Assembly: GCF_009760915.1 (NCBI RefSeq)
Contig: NZ_VIDQ01000006.1
Coordinates: forward strand, 86,860-150,859
Length of the DNA: 64,000 nt
DNA from: Azohydromonas aeria
GTDB taxonomy: Bacteria; Pseudomonadota; Gammaproteobacteria; Burkholderiales; Burkholderiaceae_C
Reading direction: 5' to 3'
Below are positions 1-7,974 of the stretch, piece by piece. A program made the translations under genes and the position numbers. Numbering within the stretch: the stretch's first letter is position 1; each line of letters starts with the position of its first letter. The notes beneath the pieces were generated by a model. That model saw only the letters and a list, made by a program, of their open reading frames with translations, searched no databases and was not told where the DNA came from.

Positions 1-1
1 T

Positions 2-760
2 TCCGGCGTCGGCGGCTTGTCGGTGCTGCCCGCGCTGCGCGCGGCGCTGCCCGGCGCGCGGCTGCTGTACGTGGCCGACAGCGGCCACGCGCCCTACGGC
101 GAACGCGGCGAGGCTTTCATCGTGGAGCGGGCGCTGCACATCGCGGCCTTCCTGCTGTCGCAGGGGGCGCAGATGCTGGTGGTGGCCTGCAACACGGCCA
201 CGGCCGCCGCGGTGGAGGCGCTGCGGCAGGCGCATCCGCAGACGCCCATGGTCGGCATCGAGCCCGGCGTGAAGCCGGCCGTGGCGCTCACGCGCCGCGG
301 GCACGTGGGCGTGATGGCCACCAGCGGCACGCTGGCCAGCCGCAAGTTCCAGCGCCTGCTGGCCGCGCAGCCCACGCACGCGGCGGTGCACCTGCAGCCC
401 TGCCCGGGCCTGGCGCTGGCCATCGAGCGCGGCGACCTGCAATCGGCCGAGCTGCGCGCCGTGGTCCGGCGCCACTGCGCGCCGCTGCGCGAGGCCGGCT
501 GCGACGTGGTGGTGCTGGGCTGCACCCACTATCCCTTTGCCGCGCCGCTGATCCGCGAGGCGCTGCCCGGCGTCGCCCTGGTGGACACGGCCGAGGCCGT
601 GGCGCGCCACACCGCCACGCTGGCGGCGCGGCTGCCGGCCTCGAACCTGGACCTGCCGGCGCTGCAGCTGTGGAGCAGCGGCGACCCGGCGCAGCTCGGC
701 GCCTTCGCGCGGCGCTGGCTCGGGCCGGACTGGGACGTGACGGCGGCCGCGCTGCCGTGA
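2..760 (+). CDS. murI: Glutamate racemase (5' end cut by window)
   Basis: Interconverts L- and D-glutamate in the cytoplasm, supplying D-Glu for peptidoglycan. The frame is open from the first bases, where SGVGGLSVLP reads as the end of the conserved N-terminal FDSGVGG motif, so only about ten residues are missing. Both catalytic cysteines are visible: one in VACNTATAAA (codon at 188-190) and one in LGCTHYPF (codon at 521-523). This two-cysteine pattern is diagnostic of cofactor-independent Asp/Glu racemases. The TGA stop is at 758-760, three bases before the end of the convergent MFS gene. The true start lies outside the window. Confidence 0.95.
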   Translation, partial: SGVGGLSVLPALRAALPGARLLYVADSGHAPYGERGEAFIVERALHIAAFLLSQGAQMLVVACNTATAAAVEALRQAHPQTPMVGIEPGVKPAVALTRRGHVGVMATSGTLASRKFQRLLAAQPTHAAVHLQPCPGLALAIERGDLQSAELRAVVRRHCAPLREAGCDVVVLGCTHYPFAAPLIREALPGVALVDTAEAVARHTATLAARLPASNLDLPALQLWSSGDPAQLGAFARRWLGPDWDVTAAALP

Positions 761-763
761 GCG

Positions 764-2062
764 CTAGGCGGCTTCCGCCGCCGCCCTGCCCCGCTGCAAA
801 TCCAGCGGCTTGAGCAGCACCAGCCCCAGCACGAAGAACAGTCCCGTGAACGCGACGGACAGCCGGTGATTCCCGCCGCTGAGCCAGTTCACCAGCCCGT
901 AGCTGACCGGCCCGGCCACGGCGGCCAGCCGCGTGGCCCAGGTCCACAGCCCGAAGAACTCGGCCAGCCGCGCCGGCGGCGCCAGCAGCCCGACCAGCGT
1001 GCGCGCCGCCGACTGGCTGGAGCCGATGCACAGCCCGGCCAGCGTGGCCGCGCACCAGAACAGCGCCGGCCCGGTGGACGCCGCGGCCAGCACCGTCATC
1101 ACGATCCAGCCCAGCAGCGTCACCGCCAGCGCGCGCTTGTGGCCGGCCTGGTCCTGCCAGTAGCCGAAGGCGAAGGCGCCCAGCGCCGCGGCGATGTTGA
1201 CCAGGAAGATCAGCGTCATGGTCTGCACGCGCGTGAAGCCCAGCACCGCCTCGGCATAGACCGCCGACAGCATGATCACCGCCGCGATGCCCGCCTGGTA
1301 GGCCGCGGTGCAGGCCAGCAGCCGGCCGAAGTCCGGGTAGTGCCGCGCGGCGTGCCAGGTGCCGCGCAGGCGCCGCAGCGACTCGACCAGCCCGGCGGAC
1401 GCCCCGGCGCCCGGCCGCGGCTGCGCGCGCTCGCGCAGCAGCGCGAAGGTGGGCAGCGAGGCCAGGGCGTAGACGCCGGCCGTGATCAGCATCGTCACCG
1501 GCACGTACTGCGTCGCGTCCTGCCCCTGGGCCTGCGCGTGCAGCACCCAGGCCAGTCCCAGGCCCAGGCTGAGCATCCCGCCCAGGAAGCCGAAGCTCCA
1601 GCCCCAGCCCGAGACGCGGCCCAGCGCCTCGCGCCGCGCCAGCTCGGGCAGGAAGGCGGCGCACAGCGACTCGCCGGCGCTGTAGAAGGCGTTGGACAGC
1701 ACCACCGCCACCACCGCCAGCGCCAGGTCGCCCCTCCCGCAGCCCGCCAGCAGCGCGGTGCTGAGCACGCAGCCGATGGTGACCACGGCCAGCAGCCGCT
1801 TCTTGGCGCCATGCCGGTCCGCCCAGGCGCCCAGCGCCGGCTGCAGCGCCATCACCAGCAGGTTCGACGCGCCCACCGTCAGCGTCCACGCCAGCGTGGC
1901 CCAGGCGGTGTTGCCCGCCACCACGCCCACGAAGTAGGCGTTGAAGACGGCGGTGAGGACCACCGTCGTGTAGCCCGAGTTGGCGAAGTCGTACATCGCC
2001 CAGCCGAAAACCTCGCGGCGGCGCACGCCGGGATTGAGCAGGGAATGGGTAATGGCAGGCAT
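764..2062 (-). CDS. MFS transporter, UMF1/Atg22-like
   Basis: A 432-residue inner-membrane transporter with about 12 hydrophobic segments. The N-terminal stretch FGWAMYDFANSGYTT matches the W-x-x-YDFANS motif of the UMF1/Atg22-like branch of the major facilitator superfamily. Substrates of bacterial members are poorly defined, so none is assigned. The frame stays open far upstream, but the protein homology begins at MPAITHSLLNP, so the ATG at 2062 was chosen and the arginine/alanine-rich upstream reading was discarded. It converges on murI with only three bases between them and has no obvious operon partner. Confidence 0.85.
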   Translation of the reverse strand: MPAITHSLLNPGVRRREVFGWAMYDFANSGYTTVVLTAVFNAYFVGVVAGNTAWATLAWTLTVGASNLLVMALQPALGAWADRHGAKKRLLAVVTIGCVLSTALLAGCGRGDLALAVVAVVLSNAFYSAGESLCAAFLPELARREALGRVSGWGWSFGFLGGMLSLGLGLAWVLHAQAQGQDATQYVPVTMLITAGVYALASLPTFALLRERAQPRPGAGASAGLVESLRRLRGTWHAARHYPDFGRLLACTAAYQAGIAAVIMLSAVYAEAVLGFTRVQTMTLIFLVNIAAALGAFAFGYWQDQAGHKRALAVTLLGWIVMTVLAAASTGPALFWCAATLAGLCIGSSQSAARTLVGLLAPPARLAEFFGLWTWATRLAAVAGPVSYGLVNWLSGGNHRLSVAFTGLFFVLGLVLLKPLDLQRGRAAAEAA

Positions 2063-2240
2063 GGCGCGGGCCGCGGCCGGCGCCGGGACGTGAGGACCGG
2101 GCGCCGGACGGTGCGGCAGGGCTGTGGAAGCCGCGAGTGTGCGGCCTGGGCGCCCGCGCGCCGCCTGTTGAAGGGGGCAAATGCACGGCCGAGGCGCGCG
2201 TGGCGCCTCGGGATCGGAAGCCAGCGGAGCTTGTTGAACG

Positions 2241-2702
2241 TCAGCGGCTGTTGCCGCTGCCGGAGCCGCCCATCGTCGCGCCGCCGCTGCGGGAGCCGGA
2301 GGACGTGCCGCTGCTGCCGCTGGTGGAGCCGCTGCCCGCCGTCGCGCCGCTGCCCGTAGTGGAGCCGCTGCCCATCGTGGCGCCGCTGCCCGTGGTGGAG
2401 CCCGCCCCCGACCGGCTGCTGGCCCCCGTGGAGCTTTCCGGCGACGGACCGCCCTGCGTGCCGCCCTGGGCCGGCTTGTCCACTGCGGCCTCGGCCTGCC
2501 CGGCCGCATCGGCCACCGGCGGCTTGCCGGCCTTGTTGCCGCCCGCGGGCGTGCCCGAAGCCGCCGGCGCCGCGGTGGACGGGCTCATGGTCGTGCCCGA
2601 CGACCCGCTGCCGCCGCTCTGCGCCCAGGCGGCGGGCACGACGGCGGCCGCAAGGGCCAGCGCGCCCAGGCCACGGACTAGGGGTTTGATGAGGGTGCTC
2701 AT
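2241..2702 (-). CDS. Secreted Ser/Gly/Thr-rich repeat protein, unknown function
   Basis: A 153-residue protein that I do not recognise as a named family. Residues 1-28 form a clear Sec signal peptide with a hydrophobic core (LGALALAAAVVPAAWA) and an Ala-x-Ala-like cleavage site before QSGG. The mature part is low-complexity: an Ala/Pro/Gly section, then tandem GSGSTT/GSGATM-type hexapeptides, then a Gly/Ser/Arg tail ending GSGNSR. There are no cysteines or catalytic-looking motifs in the mature part, so a disordered periplasmic or surface protein is likely. It is a single gene, with about 180 bases to the MFS gene start downstream. Confidence 0.6.
   Translation of the reverse strand: MSTLIKPLVRGLGALALAAAVVPAAWAQSGGSGSSGTTMSPSTAAPAASGTPAGGNKAGKPPVADAAGQAEAAVDKPAQGGTQGGPSPESSTGASSRSGAGSTTGSGATMGSGSTTGSGATAGSGSTSGSSGTSSGSRSGGATMGGSGSGNSR
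2323..2400. repeat. 18-bp tandem repeat inside the Ser/Gly-rich gene
   Basis: Four 18-bp units (2323-2340, 2341-2358, 2359-2376, 2377-2394) plus a partial fifth. They vary at a few positions around GTGGAGCCGCTGCCCGYM. On the minus strand they encode a six-residue repeat of the form A/T-G-S-G-S/A-T. The period is a multiple of three, so copy-number changes would keep the frame. Confidence 0.8.
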
Positions 2703-2824
2703 GGCGTTGTCTCCTGCTTTGACGGGTGGGAGCCGGCACCGGCGGAAATCCGCGGTGCGCGGGCCGAGCCAGCCACCGGCAAGGGAGATTCCCGCCGCAG
2801 CACCAGTCTTTCCAGTGCCGGGAT

Positions 2825-4069
2825 TCAGGCCATGCCGTCAAATTCGAAAACCGGCGCCCAATCTTCCATGGCGGCTTCAGCCTGGCCCTGGGCATGCCTT
2901 TCGAAAATGGTTTGCCAATGGTCTCGCACGTGGCTGCTGATTTCGGCAATCAATTGCCGGGCCATTTCCTCCTGCAACCCGCCGATCAGGCGTCCAGCCG
3001 ATACCAGGTTGGATATTGAACCGACACGCTCCTGACGGTCCGTGATGGCCATCCGGAATACCGGCCGGCCCGTGCGCGAAAAGAAGGGCAGCACGTCGTA
3101 GAGCGGCGCCAATTCCCAGTCGCCCAGGCCGACCTGGCGCAGGCTGGTATTCCAGGGATGGTCGTCGGTATTGCCGACCACGGCATTGAGGACGATGCGC
3201 TTGAACAACTCCAGCCCGTCGCCCGGGCGCTTGAGTTTGGAGCGCAGGCGCACGTAACTCTGCTTCGGGTCTTCCACTTGGGAACCGGGAACCAGGTCCA
3301 GCGCGGTGGCGGCGCTGACGCAATGAAAAGCAGGGCCGTCGATTCGCGGTCCCCGGTCGAACCGGCAAATGCACAAGGCCGGCTGCCCGCCCCACCATGT
3401 CACGCGGTGCTCGGGCACGCGCAGCCCCATTTCCCGGGCCAGGCTCAACGCCGTGGCCTCCGCGATTACGCTGTCCGGCCGCTCACTCGGCAGCGCGAAT
3501 TTCAAAATGCTGGGATGAACGGGCCCCGGATTGCGGTCGTCCTCCCAATGAATGGCAATCTTGGGCCGCTCACCGCCCAGCGCCCCGGACGACGATTCTC
3601 CCAGCGCGATTCGTTCCAGCGACGCTTTCGTGACCCGGCTCAATTCCTCGACCAGCGCGGCTTCCACGCGCTGCTTGTCTTGAACATCCCCGACAAACAA
3701 GGCACCAAAGCCATCGGCCGGCGCGAAGATCAAGCGCTCCCACCAGCCCCAGGGCTCGTCGGGATCGATATTCCAATCCGGCAGAACCTTCCCTGCCCTT
3801 TTTTGCACCGCATCCAGCGCCCAGCCGGACAAGGCAATGTCGCAAAACACGGGATGCGGCGCAGGCCCCAGCCGTGAATAGGCCGAGCGCTGCTTGGTGC
3901 GAATGCCGGTCGGGTCCAGTTCCTAGGCCTGGAGTCCGCGGGCCAGGTAATCGGCGTCGTAGCGGAATTCCCAGCGGGTGGCTTCCTGCGTCAATTCACC
4001 CACGCGCACGGCCTGGCGGCCCTGCGCGTCATCGTGGCTCCACCGGAATACCGGGGCACGCCGGGTCAT
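2825..4069 (-). pseudogene. hipA: HipA-like toxin kinase, interrupted by in-frame TAG
   Basis: The HipA family are Ser/Thr kinases; E. coli HipA phosphorylates glutamyl-tRNA synthetase and causes growth arrest. The reading frame starts at ATG 4069, overlapping the antitoxin stop as ATGA. It encodes 48 residues ending ARGLQA, meets TAG at 3925-3923, then continues in the same frame as ELDPTGIRTKQRS to the TGA at 2825. Downstream, family motifs are intact: HPSILKFALPSE (nucleotide loop), RFDRGP, the catalytic loop NAVVGNTDDHPWN, and LAPLYDVLP (DFG equivalent). Full length would be 414 codons, normal for the family. Either the kinase is dead or restarted internally, or the amber codon is suppressed, or it is a sequencing error. 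A GTG at 3850 could restart but would lose the N-terminal domain. Confidence 0.82.
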
Positions 4070-4395
4070 GCCGATTCCTTTTTCGCCCGGCGCTTGAAGC
4101 GCGGCAGCCGGCTGCGCACGGCGTCCTGGTAAGCCTCGTCCTCGGTCGCCGAGGCCAGCGCGCCTTGAAGGCTGACGTCGTCCAGCGCCCACAGCACCCG
4201 TGCCACGTCGGCAAAGCGGGTGGACAGGGCGCCCGCCTCGATCGCCATGAGCGTCTGCCGGCTGATGTCGGCCCGCTCGGCCAGGTCCGCCTGCGACAGC
4301 CCCCGTGCCAGGCGCTGCACGCGGATGCGCGTGCCGACCTCGGCCACGAACTGGGTCACTTCAAAGGGTTCGGAGAGCGGGTCTCGGGCACGCAT
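4066..4395 (-). CDS. hipB: HipB-like XRE-family antitoxin
   Basis: A 109-residue DNA-binding protein, upstream of and translationally coupled to hipA (ATGA overlap at 4066-4069). Residues about 20-75 form a Cro/C1-type helix-turn-helix: VGTRIRVQRLARGLSQADLA, then ERADISRQTLMAIEAG. By analogy with known HipB proteins it should neutralise HipA and repress the operon through inverted repeats. A strong candidate operator lies 12-50 bases upstream of its ATG. The C-terminal part is Arg/Lys-rich (RSRLPRFKRRAKKESA). The antitoxin looks intact although its partner toxin has a stop codon. Confidence 0.85.
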   Translation of the reverse strand: MRARDPLSEPFEVTQFVAEVGTRIRVQRLARGLSQADLAERADISRQTLMAIEAGALSTRFADVARVLWALDDVSLQGALASATEDEAYQDAVRSRLPRFKRRAKKESA

Positions 4396-4407
4396 GATGT
4401 CTGCTCA

Positions 4408-4436
4408 TGTCAACATGGAGGCATTCTATGTTGACA
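4408..4436. promoter_or_regulatory. Candidate HipB operator (9-bp inverted repeat)
   Basis: TGTCAACAT (4408-4416) and its exact complement ATGTTGACA (4428-4436) are separated by 11 bases, immediately upstream of hipB. A further half-site GTTGACA lies at 4440-4446. Placement and symmetry fit autoregulation by the HTH antitoxin. The protein-DNA assignment is inferred. Confidence 0.7.
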
Positions 4437-4699
4437 CTCGTTGACATCGACGAACTCCAACCGCTGCTCCGGCCGGCATGCCGGCGGCCTGCGAACCGTA
4501 TCCGTCCCGCTCAGGACAAACGAATGCAGAAATGATGCGGCAAAGCAATTGTCGAAACGACAAAAAGCGAGGCGGCGAATCAATAAGCCGTTGGAAAATA
4601 CCCCGGAGAATGTGCTGAAACCCCAGGCATTTCGGCGACGGCACGTGAAAATATCAGGCGCCTTCCCGGCGAGCCGACATGAATCTTGAGGACTTTATT

Positions 4700-4788
4700 T
4701 GGTGCCCGGAACGGGACTCGAACCCGTAAGCCGTTTTAGCGGCGGCGGATTTTAAGTCCGCTGCGTCTACCGATTTCGCCACCCGGGC
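4700..4788 (-). tRNA. tRNA-Leu (anticodon UAA)
   Basis: Read on the minus strand, the gene begins GCCCGGGTGGCGAAAT and ends CCGGGCACCA, with the CCA encoded. It has the long variable arm of class II tRNAs. The anticodon stem GCGGA/TCCGC encloses the loop CTTAAAA, giving anticodon TAA. The T arm reads GGGTTCGAGTCCC. Lower-GC DNA and the hipBA locus lie just beyond its 3' end. Confidence 0.97.
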
Positions 4789-4854
4789 GGGCTGCCGTGC
4801 GCGGGGCACGGCGGGCAAGGGGCGCATTATCGCCTCAAGACTGACGCCGTCCCT

Positions 4855-5487
4855 TCAGGGAATGTCGAGCAGCTTGTGCGTCTGCAGCCCCAGCCGCCAG
4901 CGCGGGTGCGCCAGGCAGTAGTCCAGCGCCAGGCGCGTGTTGCGCTCGCGCTCCGGGCCGTCCAACGGCTGCAGGATGAAATGCCTGAAATCCAGCTGCT
5001 CGAAGCGCTCGGGCCGCGCCAGCGCCTGCGGAAAGACCAGCTTGAGCTCGTCGCCGCGCGTGAGCACCACCGGCGCATCGGCCTTGGGGCTGACACAGAT
5101 CCAGTCCAGCCCCGCGGGCGCCGGCTGCGTGCCGTTCGTCTCCACCGCGATCTCGAAGCCGCGCACGTGCAGCGCGTCGATCAGCGCCGTGTCGAGCTGC
5201 AGCAGCGGCTCGCCGCCGGTGCACACCACCAGCGGCTTGCCCTCGCTGCCCGGCCACTGCGCCGCGACCGCATCCGCCAGCGCCGGCGCGTCGGCGAACT
5301 TGCCGCCGCCCGGGCCGTCGGTTCCGACGAAGTCGGTGTCGCAGAAGCGGCAGGCGGCCGTGGCGCGGTCCTGCTCTCGCCCGCTCCAGAGGTTGCAGCC
5401 GGCAAAGCGGCAGAACACCGCCGCGCGCCCGGCCTGCGCGCCCTCACCCTGCAGCGTGTAGAAGATTTCCTTGACCGCGTACGTCAT
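4855..5487 (-). CDS. queE: 7-carboxy-7-deazaguanine synthase (radical SAM)
   Basis: Converts 6-carboxy-5,6,7,8-tetrahydropterin to 7-carboxy-7-deazaguanine in queuosine precursor (preQ0) synthesis. The 210-residue protein opens with KEIFYTLQGEGAQAGRAAVF, the substrate-binding signature. The [4Fe-4S] cysteines follow as C-x14-C-x2-C (CNLWSG...ACRFCDTDF) instead of C-x3-C-x2-C; this spacing is known from Burkholderia QueE. CTGGEPLLQ is the SAM-binding GGEP motif. The start ATG at 5487 lies 15 bases after queD, so the two probably form an operon. Confidence 0.95.
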   Translation of the reverse strand: MTYAVKEIFYTLQGEGAQAGRAAVFCRFAGCNLWSGREQDRATAACRFCDTDFVGTDGPGGGKFADAPALADAVAAQWPGSEGKPLVVCTGGEPLLQLDTALIDALHVRGFEIAVETNGTQPAPAGLDWICVSPKADAPVVLTRGDELKLVFPQALARPERFEQLDFRHFILQPLDGPERERNTRLALDYCLAHPRWRLGLQTHKLLDIP

Positions 5488-5502
5488 GGCTTCCTGCCCC
5501 GC

Positions 5503-6567
5503 TCAGACCGGCAGCGCCGGCGCGGCGCCGCCCAGCTGCACCGTAGCGCCGCAGCCGGGCGTCTCGTGAAGGTCCACCCGGTCCACCTGCGGCAGCCGCT
5601 CGCGCGCCTGCGCCAGCACCCACTGCGCCAGCGTCGCGGCGTCGCAGTCGGCCAGGCCCTCGATCTCGTGCAGCGGCCTGTGGTCCAGGCTGCGGAACAC
5701 CGGGTCGAACAGGCGCTTCACGTCGCCGAAGTCCAGCGTCCAGCCCATCAGCGCGTCCAGCGGCGCCGCCAAGTGCAGGCGCAGCGTGTAGGTGTGGCCG
5801 TGCAGGCGGCTCAAGGGGCTGCCCTCCGGTGCGCGCTTGAGCATCAGCGCGCTGTCCAGGGTGAACTCCTTCCAGGTGCGCCACTGGTGGCCGTCGTGGC
5901 AGGCGCCGCAGGAGGCCGTCTCGAACACCGCGACGTGCAGCGCCCCGGACAACTCCGGGCGCAGCCGCTCCCAGATCCAGCTGGACAGCATCTCGCTCGT
6001 CGGGTTCTCCAGCCCGGGCAACTCGTTGAGGCAGGCCATGTGCAGCCGCGCCTGCAGCGGGGCCCAGGCGGCGTCGAGGCGCTCGTGGCTCACGCCCTCG
6101 GCATGGATCAGCGCCTCGAAGCCGTGGCCGTGCATGCGGCCGCACTTGTGGCCTTCGGGCACGTTGGGCAGGCGGTGCGCGGAGTGGAAGGCGTAGCGGC
6201 GCCAGGCGTGGGCGCGGCCAGCGCCGTCCAGGTCCACGCCGCGCGTGGCCATGCTCTGCACGCCCACTTCCAGCGGCAGCCCGACGCGGCAGCCGATCCA
6301 GCGCGCCAGGCGCTCGTCGCTGGGCTCGTTCAGCACGTCGTTGAGGAAGCGGTGGTCCAGCGTCGCGGCCACCTCGGCCAGCCGGGAGTGCAGTGCCTCG
6401 ACTTCGCCCCCGGGAAAGGCGGCCGCCCCGGCGGGCAGCGCGCCGCGCACGCGGGCCTGGAAACCGTGGCCGTGCAGGTGGCGTGCGCGGTGGCCGTCGG
6501 GCAGCCGATCCATCCGCCGCGCCGCCTCGAAACCGGCTGCCGCCGAATGCCAAATCTTGCCGTCCAT
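5503..6567 (-). CDS. queD: Triple-domain QueD-like 6-carboxytetrahydropterin synthase
   Basis: QueD makes 6-carboxytetrahydropterin from dihydroneopterin triphosphate, the step before QueE, which is the next gene. Normal QueD is about 120 residues and forms a hexamer. Here 354 residues hold three consecutive PTPS/QueD-like units, each with an HGH zinc motif, at residues 32-34, 146-148 and 256-258. Only the middle unit keeps the extra zinc histidine (SAHRL, H131) and the catalytic cysteine (GHKCGRMHGH, C142). The third keeps WTLDFGDVK (276-284) and LDHRPL. The first has Arg in place of the zinc His (FEAARRM). Active-site elements thus look distributed across the chain, which could form a pseudo-hexamer from two chains. 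The ATG at 6567 was chosen because homology begins at MDGKIWHS. Confidence 0.85.
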   Translation of the reverse strand: MDGKIWHSAAAGFEAARRMDRLPDGHRARHLHGHGFQARVRGALPAGAAAFPGGEVEALHSRLAEVAATLDHRFLNDVLNEPSDERLARWIGCRVGLPLEVGVQSMATRGVDLDGAGRAHAWRRYAFHSAHRLPNVPEGHKCGRMHGHGFEALIHAEGVSHERLDAAWAPLQARLHMACLNELPGLENPTSEMLSSWIWERLRPELSGALHVAVFETASCGACHDGHQWRTWKEFTLDSALMLKRAPEGSPLSRLHGHTYTLRLHLAAPLDALMGWTLDFGDVKRLFDPVFRSLDHRPLHEIEGLADCDAATLAQWVLAQARERLPQVDRVDLHETPGCGATVQLGGAAPALPV

Positions 6568-6720
6568 CACCGCCTCGCTCCCGCTGCCCGACTGCACGCG
6601 CGCCGGGGCGGCGCGCGCAAAAGCGCGGCAGTCTACGTGCCGGGGCGCGCCGCTGCCGGCCGGCGCCGGCATGTCCCTGCAACCGCGCCGTGCCCGTGGC
6701 CGGTTGCCACGGCTGCGGCG

Positions 6721-7872
6721 TCAGCGCACTTCGGGCAGCCGCTTCTCGCGGCGCTCGATGAAGATGTCCCAGGCGGCCATGAAGAGGGCGGCGATCAGCG
6801 GGCCGATGACGAAGCCGTTGAGCCCGAACACGGCGATGCCGCCGAGGGTGGAGATCAGCACCAGGTAGTCGGGCATCTTGGTGTCCTTGCCGACCAGGAT
6901 CGGGCGCAGCACGTTGTCCACCAGCCCGATCACGACCACGCCCCAGGCGATCAGCGCGATGCCCTTCCACATCGCGCCGGTGACCAGCAGGTAGATGGCC
7001 ACCGGCCCCCACACCAGCGCCGCGCCCACGGCCGGCAGCAGCGACAGCACCGCCATCACCACGCCCCACAGCAGCGCGCCGTGGATGCCCAGGAACCAGA
7101 AGGCCAGGCTGCCCAGCGCGCCCTGCACCAGCGCCACCACGATGTTGCCCTTGACGGTGGCGCGGATCACGGTGGCGAAGCGCGTGAGCAGCTCGCGCTT
7201 GTCCTGCTCGTCGAGCGGGATGGCGCGGCGCACCCGCGCCGCCAGCGCGTTGCCGTCGCGCAGCAGGAAGAACAGCAGGTACAGCATCACGCCGAAGGTG
7301 ATGAGGAAGTTGAAGGTGCCCTGCCCGATGCCCACCGCGCGCGCGGCCAGCATCTGCGTGCCCTGCGTCAGCCGCTCGCCCAGCTGCGCCTTGAGCCCGG
7401 CCAGGTCGGCCAGCCCGAAGCGGTCGAGCAGCCCGGTGAGCCAGTCCGGCAGCGCGGCGTAGATCTGCTCGCCGTAGCGGGTGAAGTTGATCTCGCCGCT
7501 CTGCACCCGCGCCAGCACGCCCATGGCCTCCTGCACCAGCATCGAGCTGACCATGGTCAGCGGCAGGATCACGATCACCAGCACGATCAGCAGCGTCAGC
7601 AGCGCCGCGGCGTTGGCGCGGCCCTTGAGGTTGCGCTGGATGCGCCGCTGCACCGTGGTGAACAGGATCGCCGTGACCACGGCCCAGAACACCGCCGTGT
7701 AGTAGGGCAGCAGGATCCAGCCAAAGGCCAGCGTCACCAGCACCAGCAGCCACAGCAGGGCGCGGTACTCCAGGCGGCCGCTGCGCAGCCGGGCGGATTC
7801 GTGGTCGTCGGGCAACGGGCGCGGGCGGCCGGCAAGCTCGGCAGGGCGGGCAGGATCGGGGCGGTCGTTCAT
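6721..7872 (-). CDS. AI-2E family permease
   Basis: A 383-residue inner-membrane protein of the AI-2E (PF01594) family. The pattern is typical: paired N-terminal helices from about residue 38 (LLWLLVLVTLAFGWILLPYY), a central soluble region around residues 120-170, then helices with FNFLITFGVMLYLLFFLLRDG and a conserved C-terminal segment DNVLRPILVGKDTKMPDYLV. Family members have been linked to autoinducer-2 export, Na+/H+ antiport and other transport, so the name does not fix the substrate here. It is on the same strand as queD, about 150 bases upstream, but has no functional link to it that I can see. Confidence 0.88.
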   Translation of the reverse strand: MNDRPDPARPAELAGRPRPLPDDHESARLRSGRLEYRALLWLLVLVTLAFGWILLPYYTAVFWAVVTAILFTTVQRRIQRNLKGRANAAALLTLLIVLVIVILPLTMVSSMLVQEAMGVLARVQSGEINFTRYGEQIYAALPDWLTGLLDRFGLADLAGLKAQLGERLTQGTQMLAARAVGIGQGTFNFLITFGVMLYLLFFLLRDGNALAARVRRAIPLDEQDKRELLTRFATVIRATVKGNIVVALVQGALGSLAFWFLGIHGALLWGVVMAVLSLLPAVGAALVWGPVAIYLLVTGAMWKGIALIAWGVVVIGLVDNVLRPILVGKDTKMPDYLVLISTLGGIAVFGLNGFVIGPLIAALFMAAWDIFIERREKRLPEVR

Positions 7873-7974
7873 CGTGGGGCGGTGGTCTGAAGGGGAAACC
7901 GCGCCCGCGCCCTGGCAAACCGCACGCCCGGGCGCGGGCGGCCAGCCCGCGTTCCATCCCGGGCCAGGATCAAT

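Noticed and set aside
2700..2900. A second copy of the tRNA-Leu 3' end as an attachment site
   Set aside because: I compared the tRNA 3' sequence with the far side of hipBA by eye and found no convincing direct repeat. No integrase is present.
2137..2940. A Pro-rich plus-strand frame overlapping the Ser/Gly-rich secreted gene
   Set aside because: It has no signal peptide or domain, and its Pro-Leu repeats mirror the 18-bp repeat in the opposite gene.
4437..4699. Possible small genes in the gap between hipB and tRNA-Leu
   Set aside because: Short open frames exist on both strands, but none has a ribosome-binding site, family resemblance or convincing codon bias.
4876..7890. A 1004-codon open frame on the plus strand across queE, queD and the AI-2E gene
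   Set aside because: It reads as Arg/Gln/His/Ala-rich low-complexity protein opposite well-supported genes. This is a typical antisense shadow in GC-rich DNA.
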